A stretch of 23,984 nucleotides of DNA, taken from Mesostigma viride. Lineage: Eukaryota; Streptophyta; Mesostigmatophyceae; Mesostigmatales; Mesostigmataceae. The translations under genes were made by a program, and so were the position numbers. A model generated the notes under the pieces. It was not told the DNA's origin. It did no database searches and saw only the letters and a program-made list of their open reading frames with translations. Location: the NCBI GenBank assembly GCA_009746045.1, contig RPFO01001932.1:1-23984 (forward strand), in the 5' to 3' direction. Each line of letters begins with the position of its first letter. The first letter of the stretch is position 1. Of the stretch, positions 1 through 8,394 are shown piece by piece.

Positions 1-260
1 CCCCAGGCTCGGGAGTAGGAGGGGATCGGTAGGCGGCAGCCCCACGGCTGGTGGTGACGGATGCCAGCATTATAAAGCACCTCTAAAGCCCGGCGACCCT
101 CGAGCCAAGGTTGGCGGGGTTGAGAAGGGGCAGTAAGCCCGTGACGGGTGTCAGTAAAAAGTCAAAAAAACTCCAATATTTTATCAATTATCACTCAATC
201 ATCATCACTCAATAATAGCTCCCCGGTACCCCACAAGCCCCTATCACTCAATAGGGGTTA
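1..260. other. Unclassified flank with short direct repeats
   Basis: No coding frame is convincing here. The first 160 bases are GC-rich; after about 160 the sequence turns AT-rich. An 11-base unit TATCACTCAAT occurs at 189-199 and 242-252, with a near copy at 204-214. This could be the edge of a viral insertion, a piece of a retroelement, or simply intergenic DNA; I cannot decide. Confidence 0.3.
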
Positions 261-263
261 TAT

Positions 264-344
264 TTAACTCGCATTTCTAATCACATCGATCACAGAGATC
301 CATCCGTCGGGAGTCACACGGACGTCCGCGGACAGGGTCACGTC
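264..344 (-). pseudogene. Fragment of GQGQ-family gene (N-terminal end only)
   Basis: The minus strand reads RVTPDGWISVIDVI and then stops at 266-264. This matches the N-terminal signature RVTPDGRISVID(V/A)I of the intact paralogue at 4152-4847 and the interrupted one at 3719-4067. Aligned with the 4847 gene, the codon at the start position is CTG instead of ATG, and the stop comes right after the signature, so the domain core is missing. It lies head to head with the KilA-N gene at 422. I read it as a dead fragment left by duplication or rearrangement. No function is expected. Confidence 0.5.
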
Positions 345-421
345 CGTTTTGCGGCCGCCAGGAAGGAAGCGGACGAGAAACGGGCGTCCAAACATCCGCC
401 GCCACGCTCCCATCTGCAACC

Positions 422-1163
422 ATGGCGATCGTCAGTGGTCGAGCTCCTTTCACCCGCGCGTTGTTCGACTTGGCGAGAGAGACCGACACGTTTTGGATGT
501 TTGCGCTGAAACCCTGTTCAATTCTGGAAGTGGACCCAAGAAGGAAATCAAGGTCCGGAAGAGCGACCGAATGGTCCATGCCCAGGACTTGACGGCGGCA
601 GCGTCCAACGGGAAGAAGCGCTTCGAAAGTTGGTTTCGTCTTGACGGTTCTAAGGCCTTCATATCGGCTCTGGAGAGGTCAACACATCACTGTGTGGGCC
701 TCATGGGGGGTGAGGCGACCCCTCCTCAGACAGTTTTTCCCGTGGTGAAGATCATGAGGACCGGCCCAGTTGACGAGCGAGGCGCGTGGATCCATGTCGA
801 TTTGGTGGACAAAGTCGTCGAATGGGCCAAGCAACCACCGGTACAACAAAGAGAGTCACCCGTTCAAGAACGAGTGTCACAAGCCATGCCGGGTAGTGAG
901 CGCGAAGTACAATGCCCTGCCGGTGTGATTGACATCATTGCCCATGACCCTCCCGTCATCGTGGAAGTGAAAGAAGCTAAAGATTGGATGAAGGGCATCG
1001 GACAGCTCTTCAGTTACGGGCATTACTTTCCGGGGTACCAAAACGTTTATTCATCTTTCGGACTGGCAAGGTAAACCCTGAACATATCCGAACCATCGAA
1101 CAAGTTTGTGAAGGATGCGGCATCGAACTCGCACTAGACGAGGACTTTTACGACGATGTATGA
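422..1163 (+). pseudogene. KilA-N protein with C-terminal PD-(D/E)XK-like nuclease region (two frame changes)
   Basis: Starting at the ATG at 422, the reading LARETDTFWMFALKP parallels RETDKFWVYTLRP of the KilA-N gene at 10720. The frame then changes near 535-545, and the next frame gives KVRKSDRMVHAQDL and ERGAWIHVDLV, the KilA-N DNA-binding core. The C-terminal part carries GVIDII followed by IVEVKE and GIGQLFSYGHYFPGY, a D...E-x-K pattern typical of PD-(D/E)XK nucleases and shared with the 4152-4847 protein. A second frame change at about 1050 is needed to continue through FRTGKVN to the TGA at 1161-1163. Both changes are mended by one extra base, so this may be an intact gene with consensus errors rather than a pseudogene. 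The KilA-N segment is short, running into the nuclease region after EWAKQPP. Confidence 0.65.
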
Positions 1164-1214
1164 GAGTAACGATGGTAGGACTTGAGTCATAAACCGTAAA
1201 CATTATGAACATTT

Positions 1215-1224
1215 AATAAATAAA
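1215..1224 (+). terminator. Polyadenylation signals (AATAAA, overlapping pair)
   Basis: AATAAATAAA lies about 50 bases after the stop of the KilA-N/nuclease gene, the expected place for a eukaryotic or NCLDV-style 3' end signal. The stretch from here to 1417 holds nothing else I can name. Confidence 0.5.
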
Positions 1225-1417
1225 CTTCGTCTTTGTCAGGTTCATGTTGGGGTATCTCAGTGCCTCTGCAAGGCCGCGATAAAGGTCTTTGACCAATCAC
1301 TAGTTTTAAAATCGCTTCTGCTCCTTGGAAGATTCAAGGGTAGATCCCATTATGCACCACAGGTAGATGATCTGTGATGGGGGGATTCCCATTTCAGGGC
1401 ACGGCGATCGTGGCCAA

Positions 1418-1988
1418 TCAAGCGGCCAGTCTTGCGCGGCCCTCGCGATTGAAACACCTGTTCGCGTCCATCAGGCGTTTATTGGGCCCGGCAAACTCCA
1501 GGCCCCTGTACTCCCTTGCCTCCTCGTAGTACCCCAGCTCGCCCAAACCGGGCCCGAGCTTCTCCAGTATCCTCCTCGCCGCCTCCTCGGGATCGCTCCC
1601 CTTGCCGACCATGGCGCGGTGGCGGTCGTGGAAGAGGCTCATCACGGCACTCATCCCGTCCGTGAAGGTGTCCCTCGTTGCCTGGCTCCTCTTGGTCAGC
1701 CCCTGGTCGCGCCTGTAATCCGCGGTCTGCTCGTACCCGGTCACCAGCCGGTTGCCCGTGTTGTTCACGGACGCGTACACGCGCGCGGGCACCGCGCGGA
1801 GGCTGCTTTCCTTGATGGCACGCATGTCCAGCTTCGTCAGCTCGCACGCCTTCACGCGGGGGGCGCCGTCCACCTGCTGGCGGGTCAGAGGCACGAAGGC
1901 CTGTCCCGTCTTCTCCTCGTACCTGTCCAGCAGGTCCTGGATCAGCGCAGGGTCCACCTCCAGGTACCGCTCCAGCAGGACCGCCATG
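1418..1988 (-). pseudogene. 3' half of GQGQ-family gene interrupted by TTAA element
   Basis: This minus-strand frame begins at the edge of the TTAA element and runs 189 codons from an internal Met at 1987. Its first residues, AVLLERYLEVDP, look like the helix that follows the LLPGRxAAxFR motif in this family, and that motif ends the other half at 3719-4067. If the element and one TTAA copy are removed, the two frames fuse without a shift, so the Met at 1987 is probably not a native start. Further on there is VNNTGNRLVTGYEQTADYRR, which also looks like a conserved family segment. The product would be a DNA-associated protein of unknown role, about 305 residues when whole. No promoter of its own is evident because the element lies directly upstream. 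Confidence 0.65.
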
Positions 1989-3718
1989 TTAACTCGTCGT
2001 CTGTCCCAACTCAGTCCTCACAGGAGGACTGAGTTGACAACTTTCAACCGCGTGTAGCGACTAGGTGGGGGGTCCATCCCAAATGTTTTGATGTGGATCG
2101 GGGGTGTACTAGATGTCATTTTGTTGGCAAAAATACTGCATATGTGAAAACTTGACCCGAACACCTGAAAATTACACGGACGTTGGGCACCGCTCGCGAA
2201 TTTGCATTTTTCGGGATAAGAACGAGTGGGAAAAATTCAATCAAATCCTGGTGCATGAAGAAAAAATATAGGCATGTAAACAATATAGTTCTTGAAACGT
2301 GGCAAAAAACTGGGCTCACTTTGGCCACTGCAACTGCCTGAAACAATTAAAAAACTCTCAGTCCTCAGGAGAGGAATGGGGCTTTTGCTAACTTTGCTAG
2401 CATGTAAGTGCGGTCATACTACACAATACCGTGGCCACCAACCATCCCAATCAACTCATTTCCCTTCAAGCATTACAGGACAACACACTTGCATCATCAT
2501 ACTTCAGGTATATCATACCTTATCATGTAGTGAGAGCCTATGCATGCATGTAGGGAATGGGCTTGGATACCTACCAACAAAGGGTTATGTTATAAGTGTC
2601 AACCACCAATATAATGGGTAGGTTAAGCATATTTCCATTGTTTCTAACAACAATAGATATGGCTATAACTGTTTTGCCTTGCCATGATGTGGCCAACATA
2701 TTTGCTGGCACATGATGGCAGTGGTTTGTCACCAAGACTTTTCACTCACCCGTAAAAGCTTGAATGCACCCTTGACGCAGCCCGTGGCCACACAATCATG
2801 CAGTATGAACGTAGCAAGAGAATAACTAACATCTACGAAGGTGTTTAAACCTAATCACAGCTCCTAAAACCCTGCACAACTACACTGGGTTAAGGCAAAT
2901 GCCTGCTAACATCATCTGAAAAGGGGGTTTTAGAGAGGGGCAGGCAACGGTCAAGAAACAGCATCAAGACCTGAACCTGACAACGCCTCGCAAGCTTAAA
3001 CTCATGTACGAACATCAAGGAACGAAGAGGCAACGATTATCCGGCTTTACCTGGCACGGCTGGCGTTACCTTGGCCCAGGCGGTGCCCGCAAAAGTGGCA
3101 CTCTTCGGCACATAGACCATGACGTGACAGAATGGTCGAAATCATCAAATATATACTGTCACTCAATTTATTCTAATACAATGCATGTTAAAATGTAGAA
3201 AGAAACCTATCAGCCATTGAAATTGCGCCGGAAAGCAAGCGCCGTCATCAATTCCGTCGACCTGCCTTATCGCAGATTTTTCCAGCAAGAACAGTGCCGA
3301 CACCGGGTAAATCGCATCCCCGCGAGCTAAAAATTGATTTTTATCATCTTTAGGGCATGTTAAATCTATTTCCTGAGTTTGGACAGCTAACTCGTCCGCA
3401 AACGTAAACTGCATGCATGGGCGCGAGCCGCCATGGCTAGGTCGTGCATTTCCGGAACTCGCGTTTCACGTGGAAAAGTACCCTTACCACCTGTACTTTG
3501 ACCGTACATTTAGCCGCTCATACCAAATCCAAAAAAATCCCAAAAATATGTCCAAGAAAGATCTTTTCACGTAGTATTTGAATAAATTTTGAGAGAATTT
3601 TTTTGACAAACATTCTGACCGTGGCGAATTTTCTACGAAACCCAAAAACTCGGTCCTCTAGAGAGGACTGAGTTCAACTCAGTCCTCCGTAGAGGACCAG
3701 GGACAGACGACGAGTTAA
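1989..3718. mobile_element. TTAA-flanked element with 15-bp terminal inverted repeats (non-autonomous, piggyBac-like target)
   Basis: TTAA at 1989-1992 and at 3715-3718 flank a 1,722-base AT-rich segment. Its ends are perfect inverted repeats: CTCGTCGTCTGTCCC at 1993-2007 and its complement at 3700-3714. Just inside each end lie copies of AACTCAGTCCTC in inverted pairs: 2007-2019/2024-2036 on the left, and 3647-3658/3663-3674 plus 3676-3687 on the right. The TTAA duplication is characteristic of piggyBac-type transposition, but these ends do not begin with the CCC usual for piggyBac. No transposase frame is visible, so the element would depend on an enzyme supplied elsewhere. Base composition differs sharply from the flanking genes. 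It interrupts a GQGQ-family gene. Confidence 0.75.
3163..3414 (-). CDS. Small open frame inside the TTAA element (doubtful)
   Basis: An 83-codon frame starts with ATG at 3414. It has no recognised domain, and a hydrophobic stretch near its C-terminus is the only notable property. It is far too short for a transposase. I list it because it is one of the longer ATG-initiated frames in the element; chance is a good explanation. Confidence 0.15.
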   Translation of the reverse strand: MQFTFADELAVQTQEIDLTCPKDDKNQFLARGDAIYPVSALFLLEKSAIRQVDGIDDGACFPAQFQWLIGFFLHFNMHCIRIN

Positions 3719-4067
3719 GGCGGAAGGCGGCCGCCTTCCTCCCGGGCAGCAGCTGGATGATCTGGATGATCCCCTGCCGACCGGCGACCGGCGTGTCCCG
3801 CTGCCCCTGACCGGCAAATCGGAAGTGATCACAAACCACGGAAATTTCCGAGTGGACCTTCTCGAGCCTTGACAAGTACTCGGATGCGTTTGAGCTCGCC
3901 TTTTTTGCGAATATGCCATCTGCATCCATAAAACAGATGGATGAGATAGCGTCGATCACCGAAATCCTACCATCCGGCGTCACCCGGATCTTGTTCGCGA
4001 ATGGGTCGTTCGCGCCCTCCGGCAAGGGAGTGGATGGCTGCAAGTAATTTATAATCGCTGTCGACAT
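3719..4067 (-). pseudogene. 5' half of GQGQ-family gene interrupted by TTAA element
   Basis: The start is taken as the ATG at 4067; a GTG two codons upstream is also in frame. Residues show RVTPDGRISVIDAI, then FRFAGQGQRDTPVAGRQG and LLPGRKAAAFR, the ordered motifs of a domain I have seen in giant viruses and some algal and oomycete genomes, though I know no agreed function. The normal frame ends at the TTAA at 3715-3718. Translation as it stands would continue into the element's inverted repeat for about 28 residues and stop at 3633. The missing C-terminal half is at 1418-1988 beyond the element. AT-rich sequence upstream of 4067 could serve as promoter. Confidence 0.7.
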
Positions 4068-4151
4068 CTTCACATGTTTGCATTAATTAAGAGAAATATT
4101 GCAGTCCCAAATAAGCGCGCCGGGTGCTCATAACTTGTATTTATTACACGT

Positions 4152-4847
4152 TTACATTATGTTAGGGTTCTGAAGCTCAATGCTGGCGTCCAGCGTCAGC
4201 TCGATCTGGTGCATGTCACAGACCCTTTGCAGGACAAGCAGCCTCTGCGCGGAAACATTGACCGAGGCGGGGGTGCGGAACAGATGAAGCCTCTTCTTGA
4301 AGTCGGGGTAATCCAAGCCGTACCCCAGCAGCTGTCCGATGCCGTGGAGGCCGGAACCGAACTCCTTGACCTCGATCAGGACCTTCGTGTCGCGGCAGAG
4401 GATATCGATGATCCCGGCCTCGCACTTCACCTCGCGCTCCCCTCCCAGCTTCTCGGCAAGCACGGCTTGCACGTCCTTCTCGACTCCCCTTTTCCGTTTC
4501 CGTGTGAGGGGACCAGAGATCGCGTGCACGAGCTCGTCCATATTCTTGGCGTTCTTCACTTTCTCAGCTGTATCGAGGGTGATGGTGGGTATAGAAAGAG
4601 CGATCTTCACAAGCCCTTCGAACTTGGCAACCGGCGTGTCTCGCTGCCCTTGACCAGAGAACCGGAAATACCCCAACATCCCTTCGTGTTCATTCTTCAG
4701 GCGCGAGAAGGCGTGGCTGGCCACCTGACTTGCATGCCCACTGGCCCCTTTATGAAAGCGCCCGTTTTCGCTTGTGAACAATGCGATTTTGATGACGTCG
4801 ATCACGGAGATCCGTCCGTCGGGGGTCACGCGGACTCTTGCGGACAT
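4152..4847 (-). CDS. GQGQ-domain protein with C-terminal PD-(D/E)XK-like nuclease region
   Basis: 231 residues from the ATG at 4847, chosen because it sits just before the conserved RVRVTPDGRISVIDVI and 20 bases after the GTCCGCGGAC palindrome. The frame is open much further upstream, but that extension is the shadow of the gene on the other strand. Residues 1-90 form the GQGQ domain (GQGQ at 65-68, TPV at 71-73). Residues 115-190 contain GIIDIL (Asp148) and IEVK (Glu159, Lys161), then GIGQLLGYGLDYPDFKKRLHLF, a D...E-x-K pattern expected of a PD-(D/E)XK fold. A role in DNA binding and cleavage is plausible but inferred. The C-terminal part is shared with the KilA-N protein at 422-1163, so the same nuclease module is joined to two N-terminal domains. 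A candidate poly(A) signal (AATAAA on the minus strand) lies about ten bases past the stop. Confidence 0.75.
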   Translation of the reverse strand: MSARVRVTPDGRISVIDVIKIALFTSENGRFHKGASGHASQVASHAFSRLKNEHEGMLGYFRFSGQGQRDTPVAKFEGLVKIALSIPTITLDTAEKVKNAKNMDELVHAISGPLTRKRKRGVEKDVQAVLAEKLGGEREVKCEAGIIDILCRDTKVLIEVKEFGSGLHGIGQLLGYGLDYPDFKKRLHLFRTPASVNVSAQRLLVLQRVCDMHQIELTLDASIELQNPNIM

Positions 4848-4867
4848 CTTCTTAACACCTTGCGGGC

Positions 4868-4877
4868 GTCCGCGGAC
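4868..4877. promoter_or_regulatory. GTCCGCGGAC palindrome upstream of the 4847 gene
   Basis: A perfect 10-base palindrome ends exactly 20 bases before the ATG at 4847 on the minus strand. The same palindrome stands exactly 20 bases before the ATG at 20046 and 8 bases before the ATG at 12802. It may be a promoter or operator shared by these genes. Here it also lies between two divergent genes (4847 and 5008). Confidence 0.45.
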
Positions 4878-5007
4878 GTTTTTTTCGCGGCCTCGCGGAC
4901 GTTTCCGGACGTCTTCGCGTCGGATCACGGCGCGATCCCCTCCGTCCTCGCCCCTGTCGGCCGCTGATGTCCTTCGAATATTTTCGCAGCCGGGTGTACT
5001 CGAGGAC

Positions 5008-6025
5008 ATGGCGCGGCGGAGAGCGACCCGAAGACACAGGGTGCGGGCGGACGACCCGGGGGACGACGACGGCCTGGGGGACCTGGACCTGGACGAGCTG
5101 GCCCGCTTCGAGGAGGCCGAGCCCGGTGACCCGCTTACCATGGCCGAGATGCCCACCTTAGAGCAGGGAGCGTGGGAGGAACTCGACGAGGCGGGACCAG
5201 GACCAGACGACTTTTTCGACCTGGACGCGTACGAGAAGGAGCGATCCGCCCAGGCGGGTGACGAGGAGGGGGCGGGCGGCAACAGGCGCAGAGGCAGGAA
5301 ACACAAAGAGAAGCCAGCAATCGCAAAGCCCGGGAAAGATACGCTGAACTGAAAAAGAGAAAGGATCCCGACGACATCGCGCGATCGGAAGCCAAAAATC
5401 GCAAAGCCCGGGAAAGATATGCTGAACTGAGAAAGAGCAAGGACCCCGACGACACTGCATGGGTAGAAAAAGTCCGGGCTAGGGGTAGACAATGGCTTGA
5501 AAAGAACGCCAAGGAAGGGCAGGAGACGAATCGCGAAGTCAAAAATCGCAAATTGAGGGATTCACGCGCCAAACTGAGAAAGAGCCAAGACCCAGCCGCC
5601 GTCGAATGGGCGGAAAAAGAACGGGCCTTGAAGAAGGAAAGGGAGAAACGACGCACCGAACTATTAAAGAGCCAAGACCCAGCTGCCACCGTCGCATGGG
5701 CGGAAAAACGACGGGCCAGTAAGCTAGAATCCCAGCGTCTCCGACGGATGGCGAAGAGATCCGCCGCCACGGAAAGCGGTCCCTCTCGACGACAAAGCCC
5801 TCCTCAGCCGGAACTGCCACAACAGATACCCGCCGACCCCAGGTGGCTGGTCCCCCACCCGCCAGCGAGCAGGAGAGGCGACACCGGGACAAAGGCAAGG
5901 CGGGGGCGGACCCGGAAGCGGCCTACCGATGGTGGATGGACAACTACGGCCCGCCACCGCCCTCGCCACCGGACCCCGGCCACCCCACCGCCGCCAGGCG
6001 GGTCAGAAGGGCGCGAGCCCGATAA
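5008..6025 (+). pseudogene. Acidic-N, basic-repeat-C protein, copy 1 (two frame changes)
   Basis: The N-terminal part (MARRRATRRHRVRADDPGDDD onward) is almost identical to copy 2 at 6049. At 5268-5272 copy 1 has five G where copy 2 has six (6309-6314), which throws the frame into an early stop at 5352. The next frame then reads on with the basic repeats, four or five units of the form K-S-(Q/K)-D-P-D-D-x-A with KxRA, until a C5 run at 5852-5856 (copy 2 has C6 at 6906-6911) shifts it again. The last frame gives the shared ending RWWMDNYGPPPP and a stop at 6025. With one base restored at each run the whole gene is open. Either the gene has just been broken or the consensus is wrong at homopolymers. 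Function unknown; the charge layout suggests nucleic acid or chromatin binding. Confidence 0.7.
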
Positions 6026-6048
6026 TTTTCGCAGACATGTATCAAAAC

Positions 6049-7101
6049 ATGGCGCGGCGGAGAGAGCCCCGAAGACACAGGGTGCGGGCGGACGATCCGG
6101 GGGACGACGACGGCCTGGGGGACCTGGACCTGGACGAGCTGGCCCGCTTCGAGGAGGCCGAGCCCGGTGACCCGCTTACCATGGTCGAGATGCCCACCTT
6201 AGAGCAGGGAGCGTGGGAGGAACTCGACGAGGCGGGACCAGGACCAGACGACTTTTTCGACCTGGACGCGTACGAGAAGGAGCGATCCGCCCAGGCGGGT
6301 GACGAGGAGGGGGGCGGGCGGCAACAGGCGCAGAGGCAGGAAACACAAAGAGAAGCCAACAATCGCAAATGGAGGGAACTACGCGCCGCACGATGGAAGA
6401 GCCAAGACCCAGACGACATCGCATGGGTGGCAAAAGAACGGGCCAGGTATAAGGAAAGGAGTAAACGACTCTCCGAACTGAGAAAGAGCAAGGACCCCGA
6501 CGACATTGCACGGGCCAAAAAATCCCGGGCCTACAATAGACAATGGCTTGAAAAAACCGCCAAGGAAGGGCAGGAGACGAATCGCGAAGTCCAAAATCGC
6601 AAATGGAGGGAACTACGCGCCGCACGATGGAAGAGCCAAGACCCAGACGACATCGCATGGGTGGCAAAAGAACGGGCAAAATTTAAGGAAGTGGATAAAC
6701 GACGCGCCGAACTGAGAAAGAGCAAGGACCCAGCCGCCGTCGAATGGGCGGAAAAGGACCGGGCCAGGAAAGTAGAATCTCGCCGACGGATGGCGAAGAG
6801 ATCCGCCGCCCCGGAAAGCGGTCCCTCTCGACGACAAAGACCCCCTCCTCCCCAGCCGGAACCGCCACAACAACAACAGATACCCGCCGACCCCAGGTGG
6901 CTCGTCCCCCCACCCGCCAGCGAGCAGGAGAGGCGACACCGGGACAAAGGCAAGGCGGGGGCGGACCCGGAAGCGGCCTACCGATGGTGGATGGACAACT
7001 ACGGCCCGCCACCGCCCTCGCCACCGCCACCGGACCCCGGCCACCCCACCGCCGCCAGGCGGGTCAGGAGGCCACAGAGTGCCGTGCGGAGGCGGCGCTG
7101 A
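6049..7101 (+). CDS. Acidic-N, basic-repeat-C protein, copy 2
   Basis: 350 codons from the ATG at 6049, chosen by homology to copy 1; an in-frame ATG at 6037 is the alternative. Residues 1-85 are strongly acidic (DDPGDDD, DLDLDELARFEE, DDFFDLDAYEKE). The middle is basic and predicted helical, with four copies of the motif KS(Q/K)DP(D/A)(D/A)(I/V)(A/E) spaced about 25-50 residues, rich in Lys, Arg and Glu. The C-terminal third is Pro-rich and holds RWWMDNYGPPPP. I do not recognise the family. The basic repeats resemble lysine/arginine-rich repeats common in giant-virus proteins, so binding to DNA, RNA or a capsid-associated complex is possible. It is the tandem duplicate of 5008-6025. The gene is convergent with 7254-8261. 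Confidence 0.7.
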   Translation: MARRREPRRHRVRADDPGDDDGLGDLDLDELARFEEAEPGDPLTMVEMPTLEQGAWEELDEAGPGPDDFFDLDAYEKERSAQAGDEEGGGRQQAQRQETQREANNRKWRELRAARWKSQDPDDIAWVAKERARYKERSKRLSELRKSKDPDDIARAKKSRAYNRQWLEKTAKEGQETNREVQNRKWRELRAARWKSQDPDDIAWVAKERAKFKEVDKRRAELRKSKDPAAVEWAEKDRARKVESRRRMAKRSAAPESGPSRRQRPPPPQPEPPQQQQIPADPRWLVPPPASEQERRHRDKGKAGADPEAAYRWWMDNYGPPPPSPPPPDPGHPTAARRVRRPQSAVRRRR

Positions 7102-7126
7102 ATACCGTGCATTTGCGCTCACTGTA

Positions 7127-7148
7127 TTGCATCCATCGAGGTTTTATT
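7127..7148. terminator. Convergent 3' end: poly(A) signal for the minus gene within a shared motif
   Basis: TTTATT at 7143-7148 is AATAAA on the minus strand, 106 bases after the stop of the 7254-8261 gene. It is embedded in TTGCATCCATCGAGGTTTTATT. A near-identical string stands at 12238-12260, also between a plus-strand stop and a minus-strand stop, so it may be a bidirectional 3' end element. Confidence 0.4.
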
Positions 7149-7253
7149 CATCATTATTATTATTACGCGTCGTTCCTAGCGCCCTCCGGGCCACCCCCGT
7201 CACCCACACCGTGCGCTTCTCCTCCTCCCCGCTGCCCATGCGCACGTTTCCTG

Positions 7254-8261
7254 TCACGGCGACCCCGTGGGGGCCAGCAGGGCGGCCAGGTCCGCGTTGG
7301 GCACTCGCCGCGTCATGCGGCTGCCGTTCTGGAGGTACTCCACGAAGAACAGGCGGCGGAACTCCGCCAGCGGCAGGCGCCCGCCGCGTTCCAGGACCAC
7401 CAGGTCGCTGTGCTGCAGGAACAGCCGCAGGTACGTGTCCAGCGCCGCCGCCTCGCGCTCCTTGCCCTCCTCCTCGCGCCCGCCCCGCGCCTCGCCCGAC
7501 CCCTGCAGGTCGTGCTCCTCCTCCTCCGCCGACCGCCACTTCAGCCGCGCCGTCAGCGCGTCGCCCGCCTGGTTGTCGCGCAGGCGCCAGCGCGAGGACG
7601 AACCCTGCTTGCGGCTGAACGCCGCCGTGAGCCGCTCGCGGATCTCGCGGACGCGCTCGTTCATCCACGCGGGGGGCGCGCCGCCCACCTTCGCCATGTG
7701 CGCGCGGATCTCGCGCAGGCCCTTCAGGTCCGCCATCTCGCCCTCGGGGTAGCCGTGGCACTCCTCCAGGAACGACTCCTCCTCCTCCGTGATCTCCGCG
7801 AACAGCCCGTGCTCGCCCGCGTACGCGCTCACCCACCTGCGCATCTCCTCGCGCCTCTTGCCCGCCTCGCGGGCAGCCAGGAAACGCTCCCCGTTGAACC
7901 AAGGGGGGAACGGCTTCACCTCCCCGTCCGAGGGCACGGGAGCCGGATGGACCAGCGACACGTTCTGCGCCCAGTACCACCCCCCGCTCTCGCCCCCAGC
8001 GACCCCCGCCACGTGCATCAGCACGCCCCCCTTGCCCGCCAGCACGCCGGACCACAGGGCCAGGTCGTCCGCCCCCGGGCAGGGGCCTGCCAGCCGGGAC
8101 GCGGCGTACGGGGGCAGACCCTTCGCCGCGAGGAACGCGTTGAAGGCGTCCGCCAGCTTGCCCGCCACCGGCCACTCCTGGATGTGCGACGACGGCTGCA
8201 CGCACGCGCCCACGAACTCGCACATCAGACGCGCCTCGGACAACCAACCCGGATGCATCAT
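7254..8261 (-). CDS. Hypothetical protein, 335 residues
   Basis: Start at the ATG at 8261 (a second Met follows directly). No family is recognised with confidence. The N-terminal part has several Trp/Phe positions (HIQEWPVAGKLADAFNAFL, WYWAQNVSLVHP, FPPWFNGERF). The middle is rich in charged helical segments, and the C-terminal part LRLFLQHSDLVVLERGGRL followed by EFRRLFFVEYLQNG looks like a small winged-helix-like module, vaguely reminiscent of the ends of viral helicase-primase proteins; that resemblance is weak. Long open frames on the other strands are shadows caused by GC-rich codon bias. AT-rich sequence at about 8286-8300 could hold its promoter. Confidence 0.6.
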   Translation of the reverse strand: MMHPGWLSEARLMCEFVGACVQPSSHIQEWPVAGKLADAFNAFLAAKGLPPYAASRLAGPCPGADDLALWSGVLAGKGGVLMHVAGVAGGESGGWYWAQNVSLVHPAPVPSDGEVKPFPPWFNGERFLAAREAGKRREEMRRWVSAYAGEHGLFAEITEEEESFLEECHGYPEGEMADLKGLREIRAHMAKVGGAPPAWMNERVREIRERLTAAFSRKQGSSSRWRLRDNQAGDALTARLKWRSAEEEEHDLQGSGEARGGREEEGKEREAAALDTYLRLFLQHSDLVVLERGGRLPLAEFRRLFFVEYLQNGSRMTRRVPNADLAALLAPTGSP

Positions 8262-8394
8262 GGCGCGACACTGATATGCCGAACGACGAGATTATTTTTG
8301 CGCGACCATAAACGCACGCACACCGCCAGCGGAGACTGACACGGACTTGCCACTCGTACTCTCGATCACGGACTCGCGCGCGGGGACAGACAAT

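Larger units (their letters stand above)
5008..7101 (+). repeat. Tandem gene duplication (about 1 kb unit)
   Basis: The two copies align from their ATG through most of their length; the first 260 bases and the last 200 are nearly identical, while the basic-repeat middle differs in number and arrangement of units. Sequence just before each start is also related: ATATTTTCGCAG before copy 1 and TAATTTTCGCAG before copy 2. This indicates recent duplication followed by repeat shuffling or gene conversion. Confidence 0.75.

Noticed and set aside
349-1074. Open frame from 349 as the full KilA-N gene
   Set aside because: Its first 60 residues are Arg/His-rich filler, whereas the frame from the ATG at 422 matches the N-terminus of the other KilA-N protein. 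The gene more likely begins at 422 and changes frame.
1367-2032. Plus-strand 221-codon frame opposite the GQGQ 3' half
   Set aside because: It is His/Arg/Leu filler and ends inside the element's inverted repeat; the minus-strand frame carries the family motifs.
2292-2621. 109-codon frame in the TTAA element as a transposase
   Set aside because: It has no DDE/DDD pattern or DNA-binding motif and is too short; composition looks random.
1993-3714. The AT-rich insertion as a spliceosomal intron of the minus-strand gene
   Set aside because: The borders are TTAA with inverted repeats, not GT...AG in a phase that joins the halves; removal of the element with one TTAA restores the frame exactly.
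4848-5492. N-terminal extension of the 4152-4847 protein to 446 residues
   Set aside because: The extension is Ser/Leu/Phe-rich shadow of the acidic gene on the opposite strand; family alignment starts at the ATG at 4847.
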